The notes beneath the pieces are model-generated. The model ran no database searches, was not told the origin of the DNA, and saw only the letters and a list, made by a program, of their open reading frames with translations. Below, in pieces: positions 31,237 to 41,341 of a stretch of 64,000 nt of DNA. Source of the stretch: Ursidibacter maritimus (lineage in GTDB: Bacteria; Pseudomonadota; Gammaproteobacteria; Enterobacterales; Pasteurellaceae); contig NZ_LEKN01000036.1 in NCBI RefSeq assembly GCF_009761395.1, forward strand, positions 49,069 through 113,068, written 5' to 3'. Each line of letters begins with the position of its first letter. Position 1 is the stretch's first letter. A program made the translations under genes and the position numbers.

Positions 31237-31650
31237 ATGAAACAAAAAGAGACCGAAAATAACGATATTCGCCTAGATAAATGGTTATGGGCCGCTCGTT
31301 TTTATAAAACCCGCAGCATTGCGAAAGCAATGATAGAAGGCGGAAAGGTGCAATATAATGGACAGCGAGCCAAAGTAAGTAAAACCGTTGAAGTTGGAGC
31401 AACCATTAAACTTCGCCAAGGGAATGAAGAAAAAGAGATTTTGGTTATGGCTTTAAGCGATCAACGTAAAGGCGCACCCGAAGCACAAAAACTTTATCAA
31501 GAAACAGAAAAAAGCATTCAAGAACGTGAGAAATTAGCCTTTGCTCGTAAAGCAAATGCACTTTCTATGCCACATCCAGATCGTCGTCCAAATAAAAAAG
31601 AACGTCGAGATCTGATTAAATTTAAACTGACTAACTCGGATACATTATGA
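31237..31650 (+). CDS. hslR: Hsp15, ribosome-associated S4-domain heat shock protein
   Basis: 137 residues from the ATG at 31237 (MKQKETENNDIRLDKWLWAAR). One S4 RNA-binding domain (about residues 11-70) with RLDKWLWAARFYKTR and a basic C-terminal tail. Hsp15 binds free 50S subunits that carry a nascent chain and helps recycle them after heat stress. It overlaps hslO by ATGA, the conserved hslRO operon. Confidence 0.95.
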   Translation: MKQKETENNDIRLDKWLWAARFYKTRSIAKAMIEGGKVQYNGQRAKVSKTVEVGATIKLRQGNEEKEILVMALSDQRKGAPEAQKLYQETEKSIQEREKLAFARKANALSMPHPDRRPNKKERRDLIKFKLTNSDTL

Positions 31651-32522
31651 CCCCAATTCAAGCTCATCAAGATAATGACAAACTCTATCGCTTTCTTTTC
31701 CAAAATCGTGCAGTACGTGGCGAATGGGTACGTTTAAATAATACGTTTACCGAAACCCTTAATACTCATCATTACCCTAAGGCAGTACAAAATCTATTGG
31801 GAGAAATGTTGGTAGCAACTAGCTTACTCACTGCAACCCTTAAATTTGAAGGGGCTATTACGGTGCAAATTCAGGGAGATGGAGCACTAAAATTAGCGGT
31901 GGTAAACGGTAATGATCAACAACAATTTCGTGCTTTAGCTCGCGTTGATGGTGATATTGCAGACAACGCGACATTGTCTGAAATGATCGGCAATGGTGTC
32001 TTGGTTATCTCAATTATTCCTGAAAAAGGCGAGCGTTATCAAGGCGTAGTTAGTCTTGATAAATCAACTATTAGCGAATGTTTAGAAGACTATTTTGCTC
32101 GTTCAGAGCAGTTAGCAACACAATTAGTTATTCGTGTTGGGGAGTATGTAGGACAAGCTGTCGCCGGCGGAACTTTATTACAAATTGTTCCAGATGGTAC
32201 AGGTACGCCGGAGGATTTTGAACATTTAGCGACACTAACATCCACGATAAAAGATGATGAATTATTTAGTTTAAGTGCTGAAGAACTACTTTATCGCTTA
32301 TTCCACGAAGAAGTGGTTGAAGTTTATCCTGCTCAACAGACTGAATTTAAATGTGGTTGTTCAAGAGAACGTTCAGGTGCTGCGATTATGCTCGTGCCAG
32401 ATGAAGAAATTGCGGAAATGCTTGAGGAAAAAAATGGGGTAATAGATATGCAATGCGAATGTTGTGGCACACAATATTTCTTTGACGAAAACGCCATCAA
32501 TGCACTCAAACAACAAGCATAA
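31647..32522 (+). CDS. hslO: Hsp33, redox-regulated holdase chaperone
   Basis: 291 residues. The C-terminal zinc switch has Cys236, Cys238, Cys270 and Cys273 (CGC and CECC), the CxC..CxxC pattern that binds zinc when reduced and forms disulfides on oxidation to activate the chaperone. It protects proteins under oxidative heat stress. Translationally coupled to hslR. Confidence 0.97.
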   Translation: MTPIQAHQDNDKLYRFLFQNRAVRGEWVRLNNTFTETLNTHHYPKAVQNLLGEMLVATSLLTATLKFEGAITVQIQGDGALKLAVVNGNDQQQFRALARVDGDIADNATLSEMIGNGVLVISIIPEKGERYQGVVSLDKSTISECLEDYFARSEQLATQLVIRVGEYVGQAVAGGTLLQIVPDGTGTPEDFEHLATLTSTIKDDELFSLSAEELLYRLFHEEVVEVYPAQQTEFKCGCSRERSGAAIMLVPDEEIAEMLEEKNGVIDMQCECCGTQYFFDENAINALKQQA

Positions 32523-32536
32523 TAAACTTCTCTTTC

Positions 32537-32579
32537 AAGCGGTTAGATTTGGTAAAAAATTTGCGAAATCTGACCGCTT
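32537..32579. terminator. Bidirectional uptake-signal terminator after hslO
   Basis: AAGCGGTTAGATTT (32537-32550) pairs with AAATCTGACCGCTT (32566-32579), 14 pairs with one G-U, between convergent genes. Confidence 0.65.
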
Positions 32580-32600
32580 CATCGTCATCATAGCTGGTAA

Positions 32601-33785
32601 TTATTCTTCACTGTGAATAGTTAAAGGAAAATCAATCACTTGTTCTGCCAGTACTTCATCTGCAATATTGAGCAATACCAAGTAAAAACCTGAAACTTCA
32701 TAAACAGGGTTTTCTGAAAAATCAACATTTTCCCAGTTTATTTCGGAGTAAAAATAATAGTTTTCTTCTTTACAGGCTTCACTGTTAATGATGCTAGATT
32801 GGTATAATTCTTCGTTAATTGCTCCATTCACGATGTCATAAATCTTTATCGATGCACCGTGCTTTGCCTGATGATTGAGATAAGTATATAAACGAATCTC
32901 TCTATCAGAGCTAATTGTACTACCTTCAGAAACTGCAGAATATTCTTTATTTTCATCTGGTGTGGCATCATAGGCACCATCAAAATCAAATCTAACCGCT
33001 TGATCTTTGCCATCATCACGCCAATCTTCTACTTGGAGTGGGAAATCTATATCAAGTGTATCAATCAGAATGTCATAACGATTATATGCTGTAATCGCAA
33101 AACCACTAATTTCCCCTATTTCGTGCATAGTAAAAGACAAATCCGCTTTGCCTTCGTATGGGGAGGTCATTGGGTTATAACCGAATGATGAATCGGTTTT
33201 TGCAAAACAACAAAACGTCAAATCATCATTAGGTGTATGAATGCGTACAGTGATACTGGAGCCAACGCTAATGCTATCATTCGGCGATAAAATACGATCT
33301 TGGCAACTTACAGAAACAAATTCAACTTTTAGGTTTTCTTTGTCTGCTGCTTGGCGTTCGGCTAATACTTCTGCTGAAAATGGCAAATACTGGTAATGAA
33401 TGGAATGTACTTCTTCGTACAGCATCTGTGTATCAGCCATTGCACGAATCCTTGTACCAACGACCTTTAAACCATTGGGATATATTTGAGCATCAATATT
33501 GTTAAAATAAAAATAACGTTTAATCTGATGTCTTCCCGAAGGCAATACATCAGACGGCATATAACCACCACCTAGAGATGAGCCTGCTTCCGAGGGGTGT
33601 TCTAAAACTGGTAATAACCACAGCTGGCAGTCATATTTGCTTTCAAAATCAATGGTCGCCCACAAAAAATCACCATCGGTAAGTGTTTCTGACTCTGGCG
33701 TTTCAAAATGAATGCTATGTAAAATGAAATCTTGTTGAGGGGCTTTTGTAAAGAATTTAGAAAATAATTTAAAAAAGAATGACAT
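32601..33785 (-). CDS. Unrecognised 394-residue cytosolic protein
   Basis: 394 residues, acidic, no signal peptide or membrane segment, opening MSFFFKLFSKFFTKAP, a short amphipathic stretch. The rest is rich in beta-type alternation and aromatic residues, and seems to hold three similar-sized parts (about residues 20-140, 150-265 and 270-390), suggestive of tandem beta-sandwich domains. I recognise no family or catalytic motif. It lies beside a dead IS481 transposase and is flanked by an uptake-signal terminator, so it may be accessory. Start has GGAAACC-like purines upstream. Confidence 0.7.
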   Translation of the reverse strand: MSFFFKLFSKFFTKAPQQDFILHSIHFETPESETLTDGDFLWATIDFESKYDCQLWLLPVLEHPSEAGSSLGGGYMPSDVLPSGRHQIKRYFYFNNIDAQIYPNGLKVVGTRIRAMADTQMLYEEVHSIHYQYLPFSAEVLAERQAADKENLKVEFVSVSCQDRILSPNDSISVGSSITVRIHTPNDDLTFCCFAKTDSSFGYNPMTSPYEGKADLSFTMHEIGEISGFAITAYNRYDILIDTLDIDFPLQVEDWRDDGKDQAVRFDFDGAYDATPDENKEYSAVSEGSTISSDREIRLYTYLNHQAKHGASIKIYDIVNGAINEELYQSSIINSEACKEENYYFYSEINWENVDFSENPVYEVSGFYLVLLNIADEVLAEQVIDFPLTIHSEE

Positions 33786-33923
33786 AGAGGTTTCCTTGAT
33801 TTTAAGATGACGGTCTATAATTGTAGAAGCTCAGACTTGATCTGACAAATCATTATAAAAATGAGAGTTTCCCGTTTAGCATATGAGTATCAAAATTCAA
33901 TCTAAGCAAAAAAGGAAACTCTC

Positions 33924-34398
33924 ATGTTTTATTCTAACAACCCACTCATTAAACACAAGACCGGTTTACTTAATTTAGCAGAAGAACTTGGCAACATTTC
34001 TTAAGCTTGTAAAGCGATGGGAATGAGCCGAGATACATTCTATCGCTATCAACAAGCCGTAGAGCAAGGCGGTGTTGAAGCGTTACTTAACCAAACTCGT
34101 CGGGTACAGAATATCAAAAATCGAGTAGATGAGCATATTGAGCAAGCTGTTGTAAAATTTGCCCTTGATTTTCCCGCTTACGGACAAGTTTGAGTGAGTA
34201 ATGAACTTCGCAAGCAAAGTGTTTTTGTTTCAGCCGGTGGTGTTCGTTCCATTTGGCTACGCCATCATCTTGCTAACGTTAAACAGCGTTTAAATGCGTT
34301 GGAAAAAGAAGTGGCTGAGAAAGGAATTATCTTAAGTGAAAGCCAAGTTCAAGTACTTGAACGTAAGAAAGAAGATGATATTGCGTGTGGCGAAATCC
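33924..34398 (+). pseudogene. Decayed IS481-family transposase (N-terminal part)
   Basis: One reading frame matches the helix-turn-helix half of IS481 transposases: NPLIKHKTGLLNLAEELGN, then ACKAMGMSRDTFYRYQ, GGVEALLNQTRR and SNELRKQSVFVSAGGVRS. Two in-frame nonsense codons interrupt it (TAA 34002-34004, TGA 34191-34193), and similarity stops at about codon 158 (DDIACGEI), before the DDE catalytic core. Non-functional; the frame itself is kept, so the decay is by point mutation plus a 3' deletion. Confidence 0.8.
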
Positions 34399-34519
34399 TA
34401 CAGCTTATTATTTTTTATAAAATCAGCGTACAGCTGTTCACTTTTTTCTAGATTTTTAGATCCTAAACTTTTATATTAGCGAACATTTGTAAGCTGAAAT
34501 TATAGGGTCAAACAGCGAG

Positions 34520-36313
34520 ATGGATCTGTTGAATTTTCATTTTGTTAATCGTTTTAACATTCAAGCTCAGCAATTGGCTGAGAGTACAGCTGTACGCTTT
34601 CTAGAGCAAAATCAATGGCAATCACTTTCGTGGTCTGCATTTCATTCTCAGATTAACCAACTCTCTTATGCGTTGTTAGCCAAGGGTATTGGCGTTCAAG
34701 AAAAAATTGGTATCTTTGCTCACAATATGCCACGTTGGACAATTACTGATATTGGTGCAATGCAAATTAGAGCGATCTCAGTGCCAATTTATGCCACAAA
34801 TACCGCTAAACAGGTGGAATATATTGTAAATGATGCCGATATTAAAATTCTCTTTGTCGGTGACCAAGAACAGTATGATCAAGTGTTGGAAATAGCGAAC
34901 AACTGTTCTCAATTAACACACATTGTGGCAATGAAAAGCAGTATTGAGCTAGGTCAGCATCCGTTAGCTTGTTATTGGGAAGATTTTATTAGCGTTGCGC
35001 CACAACAAACTTTGTTAGAGCAACGTTTGGCTGATAAACAATTATCCGATCTCTTCACACTGATTTATACATCAGGTACAACAGGCGAGCCGAAAGGAGT
35101 TATGCTAGATTATGCTAATTTAGCTCACCAACTTAAAGCACACGACCAAGCCTTAAACGTCGATGAAAATGATGTTTCCCTTTCATTCTTACCTTTTTCG
35201 CATATTTTTGAGCGTGCGTGGGTGGCGTATGTCTTCCATCGTGGTGCAACAAACTGTTATTTGGAAGATACTAATTTAGTTCGCCAAGCATTAGTCGAAA
35301 CACAACCAACAACAATGTGTGCGGTGCCACGTTTATATGAAAAAATTTATGCGGCAGTGTGGGATAAAGTACAAACAGCACCAGCTCATCGCCAAGCTTT
35401 GTTTAAGTGGGCGATTAAAGTGGGCGAAAAATATTGCCAAACGGATAAACCATCTCTTTTATTACGTTGGCAATATGCCTTAGCCGATAAATTAGTGTTA
35501 TCAAAATTACGAGCATTACTCGGTGGGAAAATGAGAATGATGCCTTGCGGTGGTGCCAAATTAGAACCGACTATTGGAATGTTTTTCCACAGCATTGGCA
35601 TTAACATCAAATTAGGTTACGGAATGACAGAAACAACCGCAACAGTTTCTTGTTGGCAAGATAAAGGATTTAACCCTCATTCTATTGGTAAGCTGATGCC
35701 TAATGTGGAAGTAAAAATTGGCGATGACAACGAGATTTTAGTGCGTGGTGGAATGGTAATGCGTGGTTACTACAAAAAGCCTGAAGAAACCGCTCAAGCT
35801 TTTACCGCCGATGGTTTCTTAAAAACAGGTGATGCTGGAGAAATGGACGCTGAAGGTAATCTATACATTACAGATCGTATTAAAGAGCTGATGAAAACCT
35901 CAAACGGTAAATATATTGCGCCACAATATATTGAAGGCAAAATTGGTAAAGATAAATTTATTGAACAAATTGCGGTGATTGCTGATGCGAAGAAATATGT
36001 TTCAGCGTTGATTGTGCCTTGTTTTGAAAGCCTAGAAGAATACGCTAAACAGTTGAATATCAAATATCATAACCGTTTAGATCTCATTAAACATTCGGAT
36101 ATTGTACAAATGTTCGAAAAGCGTATTCACGAGCTACAAAAAGAGCTACCGAGCTTTGAGCAAGTGAAGAAATTTACCTTGCTGCCTGAAGCTTTCACAA
36201 TGAAGATGGAAGAAATTACGCCAACGCTGAAATTACGCCGAAAAGTGATATTAGAACGCTATAAAGCACAAATTGAAGCGATGTACAGCAAGTCAGATCA
36301 TTCAAAATCGTAA
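34520..36313 (+). CDS. Long-chain acyl-CoA synthetase (AMP-forming)
   Basis: 597 residues of the ANL superfamily. P-loop [12 protein letters not shown] near residue 188, acyl-adenylate motif [20 protein letters not shown] and the hinge/lysine region [17 protein letters not shown] are complete. It matches the FadD15-type long-chain acyl-CoA ligases found across Pasteurellaceae. It activates fatty acids with ATP and CoA for lipid synthesis or turnover. Single gene; RBS is weak. Begins 120 bp after the transposase relic. Confidence 0.9.
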   Translation: MDLLNFHFVNRFNIQAQQLAESTAVRFLEQNQWQSLSWSAFHSQINQLSYALLAKGIGVQEKIGIFAHNMPRWTITDIGAMQIRAISVPIYATNTAKQVEYIVNDADIKILFVGDQEQYDQVLEIANNCSQLTHIVAMKSSIELGQHPLACYWEDFISVAPQQTLLEQRLADKQLSDLFTLIYTSGTTGEPKGVMLDYANLAHQLKAHDQALNVDENDVSLSFLPFSHIFERAWVAYVFHRGATNCYLEDTNLVRQALVETQPTTMCAVPRLYEKIYAAVWDKVQTAPAHRQALFKWAIKVGEKYCQTDKPSLLLRWQYALADKLVLSKLRALLGGKMRMMPCGGAKLEPTIGMFFHSIGINIKLGYGMTETTATVSCWQDKGFNPHSIGKLMPNVEVKIGDDNEILVRGGMVMRGYYKKPEETAQAFTADGFLKTGDAGEMDAEGNLYITDRIKELMKTSNGKYIAPQYIEGKIGKDKFIEQIAVIADAKKYVSALIVPCFESLEEYAKQLNIKYHNRLDLIKHSDIVQMFEKRIHELQKELPSFEQVKKFTLLPEAFTMKMEEITPTLKLRRKVILERYKAQIEAMYSKSDHSKS

Positions 36314-36397
36314 AAAAGCATTGATTTATTCTTCATATTTGGATTTAATGCTTGCCCGATTTTTGATTTTAAACTTAGATAGATAAAGAGGCATATT

Positions 36398-36727
36398 ATG
36401 GCACAGAGTTTTAGCGTAACTCGTCGCTTTTTTGATGATAAAAATTACCCGCGTGGTTTTTCTCGTCACGGAGATTACACCATTCGTGAATCACAGACTT
36501 TAGAGCAATTTGGTCAAGCTTGCTTAGCATTAGAAAGTGGTGAGCGCACACCAGTAACAGAAGAAGAAAAACAATTTGTTGCGGTGGTAAAAGGCGATAA
36601 AGCACCTGAAACTTTTTTAGAGAAAGTATGGGTAAAATATCGCACGTTAACTAGCAAAACTAAACGCATTTACACTCTTTCTGGCGATGTAAGTGGCGAT
36701 ATTGGTAGCGGCGACGATTCAGAATAA
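36398..36727 (+). CDS. maoP: MaoP/YifE (DUF413) macrodomain Ori organisation protein
   Basis: 109 residues, opening MAQSFSVTRRFFDDKNYPRGFSRHGDYTI, the hallmark of the DUF413 family, and TPVTEEEKQFVAVVKGDK. In E. coli MaoP with its maoS site organises the Ori macrodomain. Whether maoS exists here is unknown. The tail is acidic and glycine/serine-rich. Confidence 0.9.
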   Translation: MAQSFSVTRRFFDDKNYPRGFSRHGDYTIRESQTLEQFGQACLALESGERTPVTEEEKQFVAVVKGDKAPETFLEKVWVKYRTLTSKTKRIYTLSGDVSGDIGSGDDSE

Positions 36728-36807
36728 TGAGTAGGTGGGCATAACCCACCGCTTATCTTTTTTTATATTTTCTAAATTAGCTATTCTCAAAATAACTCAA
36801 TATACCG

Positions 36808-37902
36808 ATGACTTTACCCATTTCGCAATATTCTGATTTACTTGCAAAAAAAACAGCAAATCTAACCGCTTTACTTTTACCCTATTCAGCCCCTGAGCTT
36901 GAAGTATTTGCTTCAGAAACTAGCCATTTTCGCTTGCGTGCGGAATTTAGAGTATGGCATGAAGATGGCGATCTTTTCCATATAATGTTCGATCCTGAAA
37001 CAAAGGCTCGTTATCGTGTCGATCAGTTTCCTATTGCAAGTCAGCTTATCAATCGAATGATGACGGTTTTATTAGCGGAAATTAAAGGTAATGAACTCTT
37101 AACTAAAAAGCTTTTTCAAATCGATTATTTAAGCACGTTAAGCGGACAGATTGCAGTCTCGATGCTTTATCACAAAGCGCTAACGGATGAATGGATTGAA
37201 CAGGCGAAGTTGCTTAAACAGCGATTGATTGGTTCAGGCTTTGATGTACAAGTTATTGGTAGGGCTAGTAAACAGAAAATTGCGTTAGACTGTGATTATG
37301 TAGAAGAACAACTTTCTGTTGATGGTCAAAAATATATTTATCGCCAAGTAGAAAATAGCTTCACTCAGCCGAATGGTAAAATGAACGAGAAAATGTTGGA
37401 ATGGGCAAGAAGTTGTACGAGGGAGAGTCAAGGCGATTTACTTGAGTTATATTGCGGTAATGGCAATTTCTCCATTGCATTAGCCAGTAATTTCCGTAAA
37501 GTTTTAGCCACTGAAATTGCAAAATCATCGGTAGAATCAGCGCAATATAATATTGAGAAAAATGGTATTACTAATCTGCAAATTATCCGAATGTCTGCCG
37601 AAGAATTTACGCAGGCACTCAATGGCGTTCGAGAGTTTTATCGCTTGCGTGGTGTAGATCTTAACGCTTATGATTGTAATACCATTTTTGTTGATCCGCC
37701 AAGAGCTGGATTAGATCAAGATACATTAAATATGGTGCAAAATTATGAGCGTATTTTATATATTTCGTGTAATCCACATACACTAGTAGAAAATTTAAAA
37801 CAGCTAACACAAACTCACCGAATTGAACGTTGTGCCTTGTTTGATCAATTCCCTTATACCGATCATATTGAAAGTGGGGTATGGTTAATTCGCAAAGGCT
37901 GA
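36808..37902 (+). CDS. trmA: tRNA (uracil-54-C5)-methyltransferase
   Basis: 364 residues. SAM motif [15 protein letters not shown], the catalytic base motif VDPPRAG and the nucleophilic cysteine in YISCNP. TrmA makes m5U54 (ribothymidine) in the T loop of nearly all tRNAs. It precedes the two tRNA-Ser genes, with a separate promoter for those. Confidence 0.97.
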   Translation: MTLPISQYSDLLAKKTANLTALLLPYSAPELEVFASETSHFRLRAEFRVWHEDGDLFHIMFDPETKARYRVDQFPIASQLINRMMTVLLAEIKGNELLTKKLFQIDYLSTLSGQIAVSMLYHKALTDEWIEQAKLLKQRLIGSGFDVQVIGRASKQKIALDCDYVEEQLSVDGQKYIYRQVENSFTQPNGKMNEKMLEWARSCTRESQGDLLELYCGNGNFSIALASNFRKVLATEIAKSSVESAQYNIEKNGITNLQIIRMSAEEFTQALNGVREFYRLRGVDLNAYDCNTIFVDPPRAGLDQDTLNMVQNYERILYISCNPHTLVENLKQLTQTHRIERCALFDQFPYTDHIESGVWLIRKG

Positions 37903-37947
37903 GCTGACGAAAAATAAAGCATTTAAAGCGTTTCATACATTTTATAC

Positions 37948-37976
37948 TTGACCGATATCTCGGTTATCTATATCAT
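37948..37976 (+). promoter_or_regulatory. Promoter of the tRNA-Ser pair
   Basis: TTGACC (37948-37953), 17 bp, TATCAT (37971-37976), then a GC-rich discriminator CTCGCC, as in stringently controlled stable-RNA promoters. Confidence 0.65.
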
Positions 37977-37992
37977 CTCGCCTGTTTTCAGC

Positions 37993-38082
37993 GGAGGAAT
38001 GGCAGAGCGGTTGAATGCACCGGTCTTGAAAACCGGCGAGGGTTAACGCCCTCCGTGAGTTCGAATCTCACTTCCTCCGCCA
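37993..38082 (+). tRNA. tRNA-Ser (TGA), copy 1
   Basis: 90 nt with a long variable arm. Acceptor GGAGGAA pairs with TTCCTCC; anticodon loop CTTGAAA holds TGA; T loop GTTCGAATC; CCA encoded. Identical to copy 2. Confidence 0.97.
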
Positions 38083-38165
38083 CTGAATATATAGCCTGTT
38101 GATAATTATTTATCAGCAGGTTTTCGCTCTAAAGAGCAATTAAAATTTTAAATAGCTTTCAACTC

Positions 38166-38255
38166 GGAGGAATGGCAGAGCGGTTGAATGCACCGGTCTT
38201 GAAAACCGGCGAGGGTTAACGCCCTCCGTGAGTTCGAATCTCACTTCCTCCGCCA
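38166..38255 (+). tRNA. tRNA-Ser (TGA), copy 2
   Basis: Identical in sequence to copy 1 over all 90 nt, including the encoded CCA; followed by a strong terminator, so both are processed from one transcript. Confidence 0.97.
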
Positions 38256-38261
38256 TATAAC

Positions 38262-38300
38262 AAAAGCCGTAAGTTCATTAAAAACTTACGGCTTTTTTAT
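38262..38300 (+). terminator. Terminator of the tRNA-Ser operon
   Basis: AAAAGCCGTAAGTT (38262-38275) with AACTTACGGCTTTT (38283-38296), then more T. Confidence 0.9.
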
Positions 38301-38378
38301 TGCTATCGCTATTCACTAAATATTCATAAAAAGGTTAGAATAGCTGAGTTTATTTAACTAACTACTTAAGGAATCAAA

Positions 38379-38864
38379 ATGAAATTTATTAAATCCCTAT
38401 TCATTATTAGTCTTTCAATGCTTGCTTGCTATTCTGCAAATGCAAATACACAAAACAGTAAAGCGACAACACAAGAACAGAAACAAACAGAGAAAGCATT
38501 GAAACAATTTTCAGATGCTATCTCTCTCAGATTTGGGGGAGTTGAAATTAATAATGTTAATAATCAAACTATCGTAAATTTTAATTATTCGGTTGAAAAT
38601 AAATCAAAGAAAAAGATTACTCAAATCCATTGGGAAACTGTATATTTCTATCAAGATAAAGCAATCCTTGTACAAGATGTACCCGCACCAATTAAAGATG
38701 GTTTAAACGCAAAACAATCTTTACCACTCGTATTCTCTATTCCTTTTGATAGCTTACCAGAACAAACGAAAGCCGCTCTTTCAACTCAAGGAGCTCAAAT
38801 TTCAGCACAATTCAGAGCTAAAACAATTATGTTCTCAGATGGTTCAAAAATTGAAGTAAAGTAG
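38379..38864 (+). CDS. Secreted protein of unknown function
   Basis: 161 residues. Signal peptide MKFIKSLFIISLSMLACYSANA with likely cleavage before NTQN. The rest is rich in Gln/Lys at the start and then beta-type (VNFNYSVENKSKKKITQIHWETVYFY), suggestive of an Ig-like fold for periplasmic or surface binding. A Cys at position 17 is not a good lipobox (MLAC is followed by Y, too early for processing with confidence). AAGGA precedes the ATG. No family recognised. Confidence 0.65.
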   Translation: MKFIKSLFIISLSMLACYSANANTQNSKATTQEQKQTEKALKQFSDAISLRFGGVEINNVNNQTIVNFNYSVENKSKKKITQIHWETVYFYQDKAILVQDVPAPIKDGLNAKQSLPLVFSIPFDSLPEQTKAALSTQGAQISAQFRAKTIMFSDGSKIEVK

Positions 38865-39038
38865 AGTTCTAAGTTCTCACGATATCACTGCTGACATATT
38901 TCCATTTATATTTCAATATGTTAGCAGTGAGCATTATCAAACTATGGTGTAATGGAAATATAGTTTTTTAAAATTTCGTTAAGACCTTATATTATGAGGC
39001 TTTATCGCTATCTTTTTAGAAATGAATAAAAGGTATAT

Positions 39039-39091
39039 AGGACAAAATAGTTGCTAATAGCATAAGAAAAATATTATTAGCAACTATTTTT
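39039..39091. terminator. Perfect 16-bp hairpin; copy C of the dispersed repeat
   Basis: AAAATAGTTGCTAATA (39044-39059) pairs with TATTAGCAACTATTTT (39075-39090) around a 15-nt loop. Loop sequence is the reverse complement of the loop in copies A and B. Between convergent genes, so it can end both transcripts. Confidence 0.75.
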
Positions 39092-39140
39092 TTGGTTATA
39101 AAAACCTCTACACCAAAAGTTCTCGAAATCTCACTGCTTA

Positions 39141-41222
39141 TTACGCATTACTGTACACCGTTTTACTATTCAACCAACGGTGAATAAGTTGGTTGGTGAG
39201 TTCTGGTTTTGCAGCAATAATCTGTTTTGCATAATTTTGCACTAGTGGGATTATTTTTCGATCTCTCATCAGATTAGCCACTTTGAATTCCGCCATTCCT
39301 GTCTGTTTTGTACCTAGAATCTCGCCAGTACCACGAATTTCAAGATCTTTCTCTGCAATCACAAACCCATCTTGGCTATCTCGCATTACTTGTAAACGCT
39401 TACTGGAAATCTTGCCTAATGGGGCTTTATACATTAGTACGCAGTGAGACGCTGTTGCACCACGTCCGACTCGTCCACGCAGTTGGTGCAACTGTGCTAA
39501 ACCTAATCTTTCGGAATTTTCAATAATCATCAAACTGGCATTTGGTACATCAACCCCGACTTCAATCACTGTTGTCGCAACCAATAAATCAATATTTGCT
39601 TGTTTAAATTCCGCCATAATTGCTTGTTTTTCTTGTGGTTTCATTCTACCGTGAACCAAACCAATGCGTAAATCGGGCAAGGCTCTTTGTAAATCTTCTG
39701 CCATTGCTTCTGCGGCTTGAGCTTCGAGTACTTCTGATTCATCAATCAAAGTACAAACCCAATAAGCCTGCCGATGCTCATTTTTACAGGCTTGATATAC
39801 TCGGCGAACAATTTCATCACGACGTTCTTCTGAGATAGCAACTGTCGTAATCGGTGTTCTACCTGGTGGTAATTCATCAATAATAGAAGTGTCTAAATCA
39901 GCATAAACTGTCATTGCTAATGTGCGGGGGATTGGCGTTGCCGTCATAATCAGCTGATGTGGATAAACATCGCCTTTAGCACCCTTTTCTCGTAATGTCA
40001 GCCGTTGATGCACGCCAAATCGGTGTTGTTCATCAATAATTACTAATGCCAAGTTATGAAATTCAACTTGCTCTTGGAAAAGAGCGTGAGTTCCAATGAT
40101 CATCTGCACATTACCATTTTTGATTGCTTCAAGTTGTGCGGTACGTGCTTTTCCCTTTACTTTTCCTGCTAACCAGCCCACTTCAATGCCAAAAGGTTGT
40201 AGCCAATTTGCAAAATTAGTAGCGTGTTGCTCCGCTAAAATTTCAGTAGGTGCCATTAACGCAACTTGTTTACCATTATCAATGGCTAATAATGCCGCTA
40301 ATGCAGCCACAAGGGTCTTTCCCGAACCAACATCGCCTTGCACTAACCGCATCATTGGGAACGATTTGGACAAATCTTGCTCAATTTCGAGAGTTACTCG
40401 TTGTTGTGCCTTGGTTGGTTGAAAAGGAAGGCTAGCTAAAAAACGTTGTTTTAAATCACTTTGATAACCTAATGATTCCGCATAATGTTGTTGCACGCCA
40501 ATTCTAATCTGCTGCATTGCTAAATTGTGTGCCAGTAGCTCTTCAAAAATAAGTCTTTTTTGTGCGGAATGTTCGCCTTTTTCCAATAATTCGACAGAAA
40601 CATCAGGGGTTGGGCGATGTAAAAATTTTAAAGCGTCCTTTAAACTATATGGATACGGATTGAATTGATCATGCAATAATTCTTCAACCTGGATTTTATC
40701 CAACAACGCCAAAGCTTGATCGGTTAATTTTCTGAGTGATGCCTGCTTTAATCCTTCAGTGGTTGAGTAAATAGGTGTAAGCCTTTCTGCCAATACAAGC
40801 GGTTGGTTTCCCCGAATAATTTGATATTCAGGGTGATGAATCTCCGCCATATAACGCCCACGTCTAACTTCACCAAAGGCTTTTACTCTTGTTCCAGCCA
40901 CAAGGCTATTTTTCATCCCAGCATTAAAATTAAAAAATTTTAAGGTAATTTTACTGGTGCCGTCAGATAACGTTGTAGAAAGAATAGGGCGTTTACCAAA
41001 TTGCACTTCTGTTAGCTGAACAATGCCTTCAATAGTGGCATAAGATTCTGGGCGTAGATCAATAATCGGCGTGATCCTTGTACGATCTTCATAACGCATC
41101 GGCAAATGGAAAAGCAGATCTTGCACATTATTGATCCCAATTCTACTTAGCTTTTCGGATATTGCAGATCCCACACCCGAAAGCGCAGTTAAAGGAACAC
41201 CATCTAATAATTGCTGGCTCAT
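39141..41222 (-). CDS. recG: RecG, branched-DNA helicase
   Basis: 693 residues. N-terminal wedge/OB domain, SF2 motor with Walker A GDVGSGKT, motif II DEQH and motifs TATPIPRT, GRMKPQEK, LRGRVGRG. RecG remodels stalled forks and Holliday junctions. It contains an exact uptake signal. Downstream of spoT on the same strand, like E. coli spoT-trmH-recG without trmH. Confidence 0.98.
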   Translation of the reverse strand: MSQQLLDGVPLTALSGVGSAISEKLSRIGINNVQDLLFHLPMRYEDRTRITPIIDLRPESYATIEGIVQLTEVQFGKRPILSTTLSDGTSKITLKFFNFNAGMKNSLVAGTRVKAFGEVRRGRYMAEIHHPEYQIIRGNQPLVLAERLTPIYSTTEGLKQASLRKLTDQALALLDKIQVEELLHDQFNPYPYSLKDALKFLHRPTPDVSVELLEKGEHSAQKRLIFEELLAHNLAMQQIRIGVQQHYAESLGYQSDLKQRFLASLPFQPTKAQQRVTLEIEQDLSKSFPMMRLVQGDVGSGKTLVAALAALLAIDNGKQVALMAPTEILAEQHATNFANWLQPFGIEVGWLAGKVKGKARTAQLEAIKNGNVQMIIGTHALFQEQVEFHNLALVIIDEQHRFGVHQRLTLREKGAKGDVYPHQLIMTATPIPRTLAMTVYADLDTSIIDELPPGRTPITTVAISEERRDEIVRRVYQACKNEHRQAYWVCTLIDESEVLEAQAAEAMAEDLQRALPDLRIGLVHGRMKPQEKQAIMAEFKQANIDLLVATTVIEVGVDVPNASLMIIENSERLGLAQLHQLRGRVGRGATASHCVLMYKAPLGKISSKRLQVMRDSQDGFVIAEKDLEIRGTGEILGTKQTGMAEFKVANLMRDRKIIPLVQNYAKQIIAAKPELTNQLIHRWLNSKTVYSNA

Positions 41223-41341
41223 TTGTAAAATTCCTGAAGAAATAGACCGCTTGATTGTATAAAACTACAAAGGGTGTCGCAATCATCAATGATTGCTAAC
41301 ACCCTGAGTTTATTAAATATTTAAACAATATTTGCAAAAAA

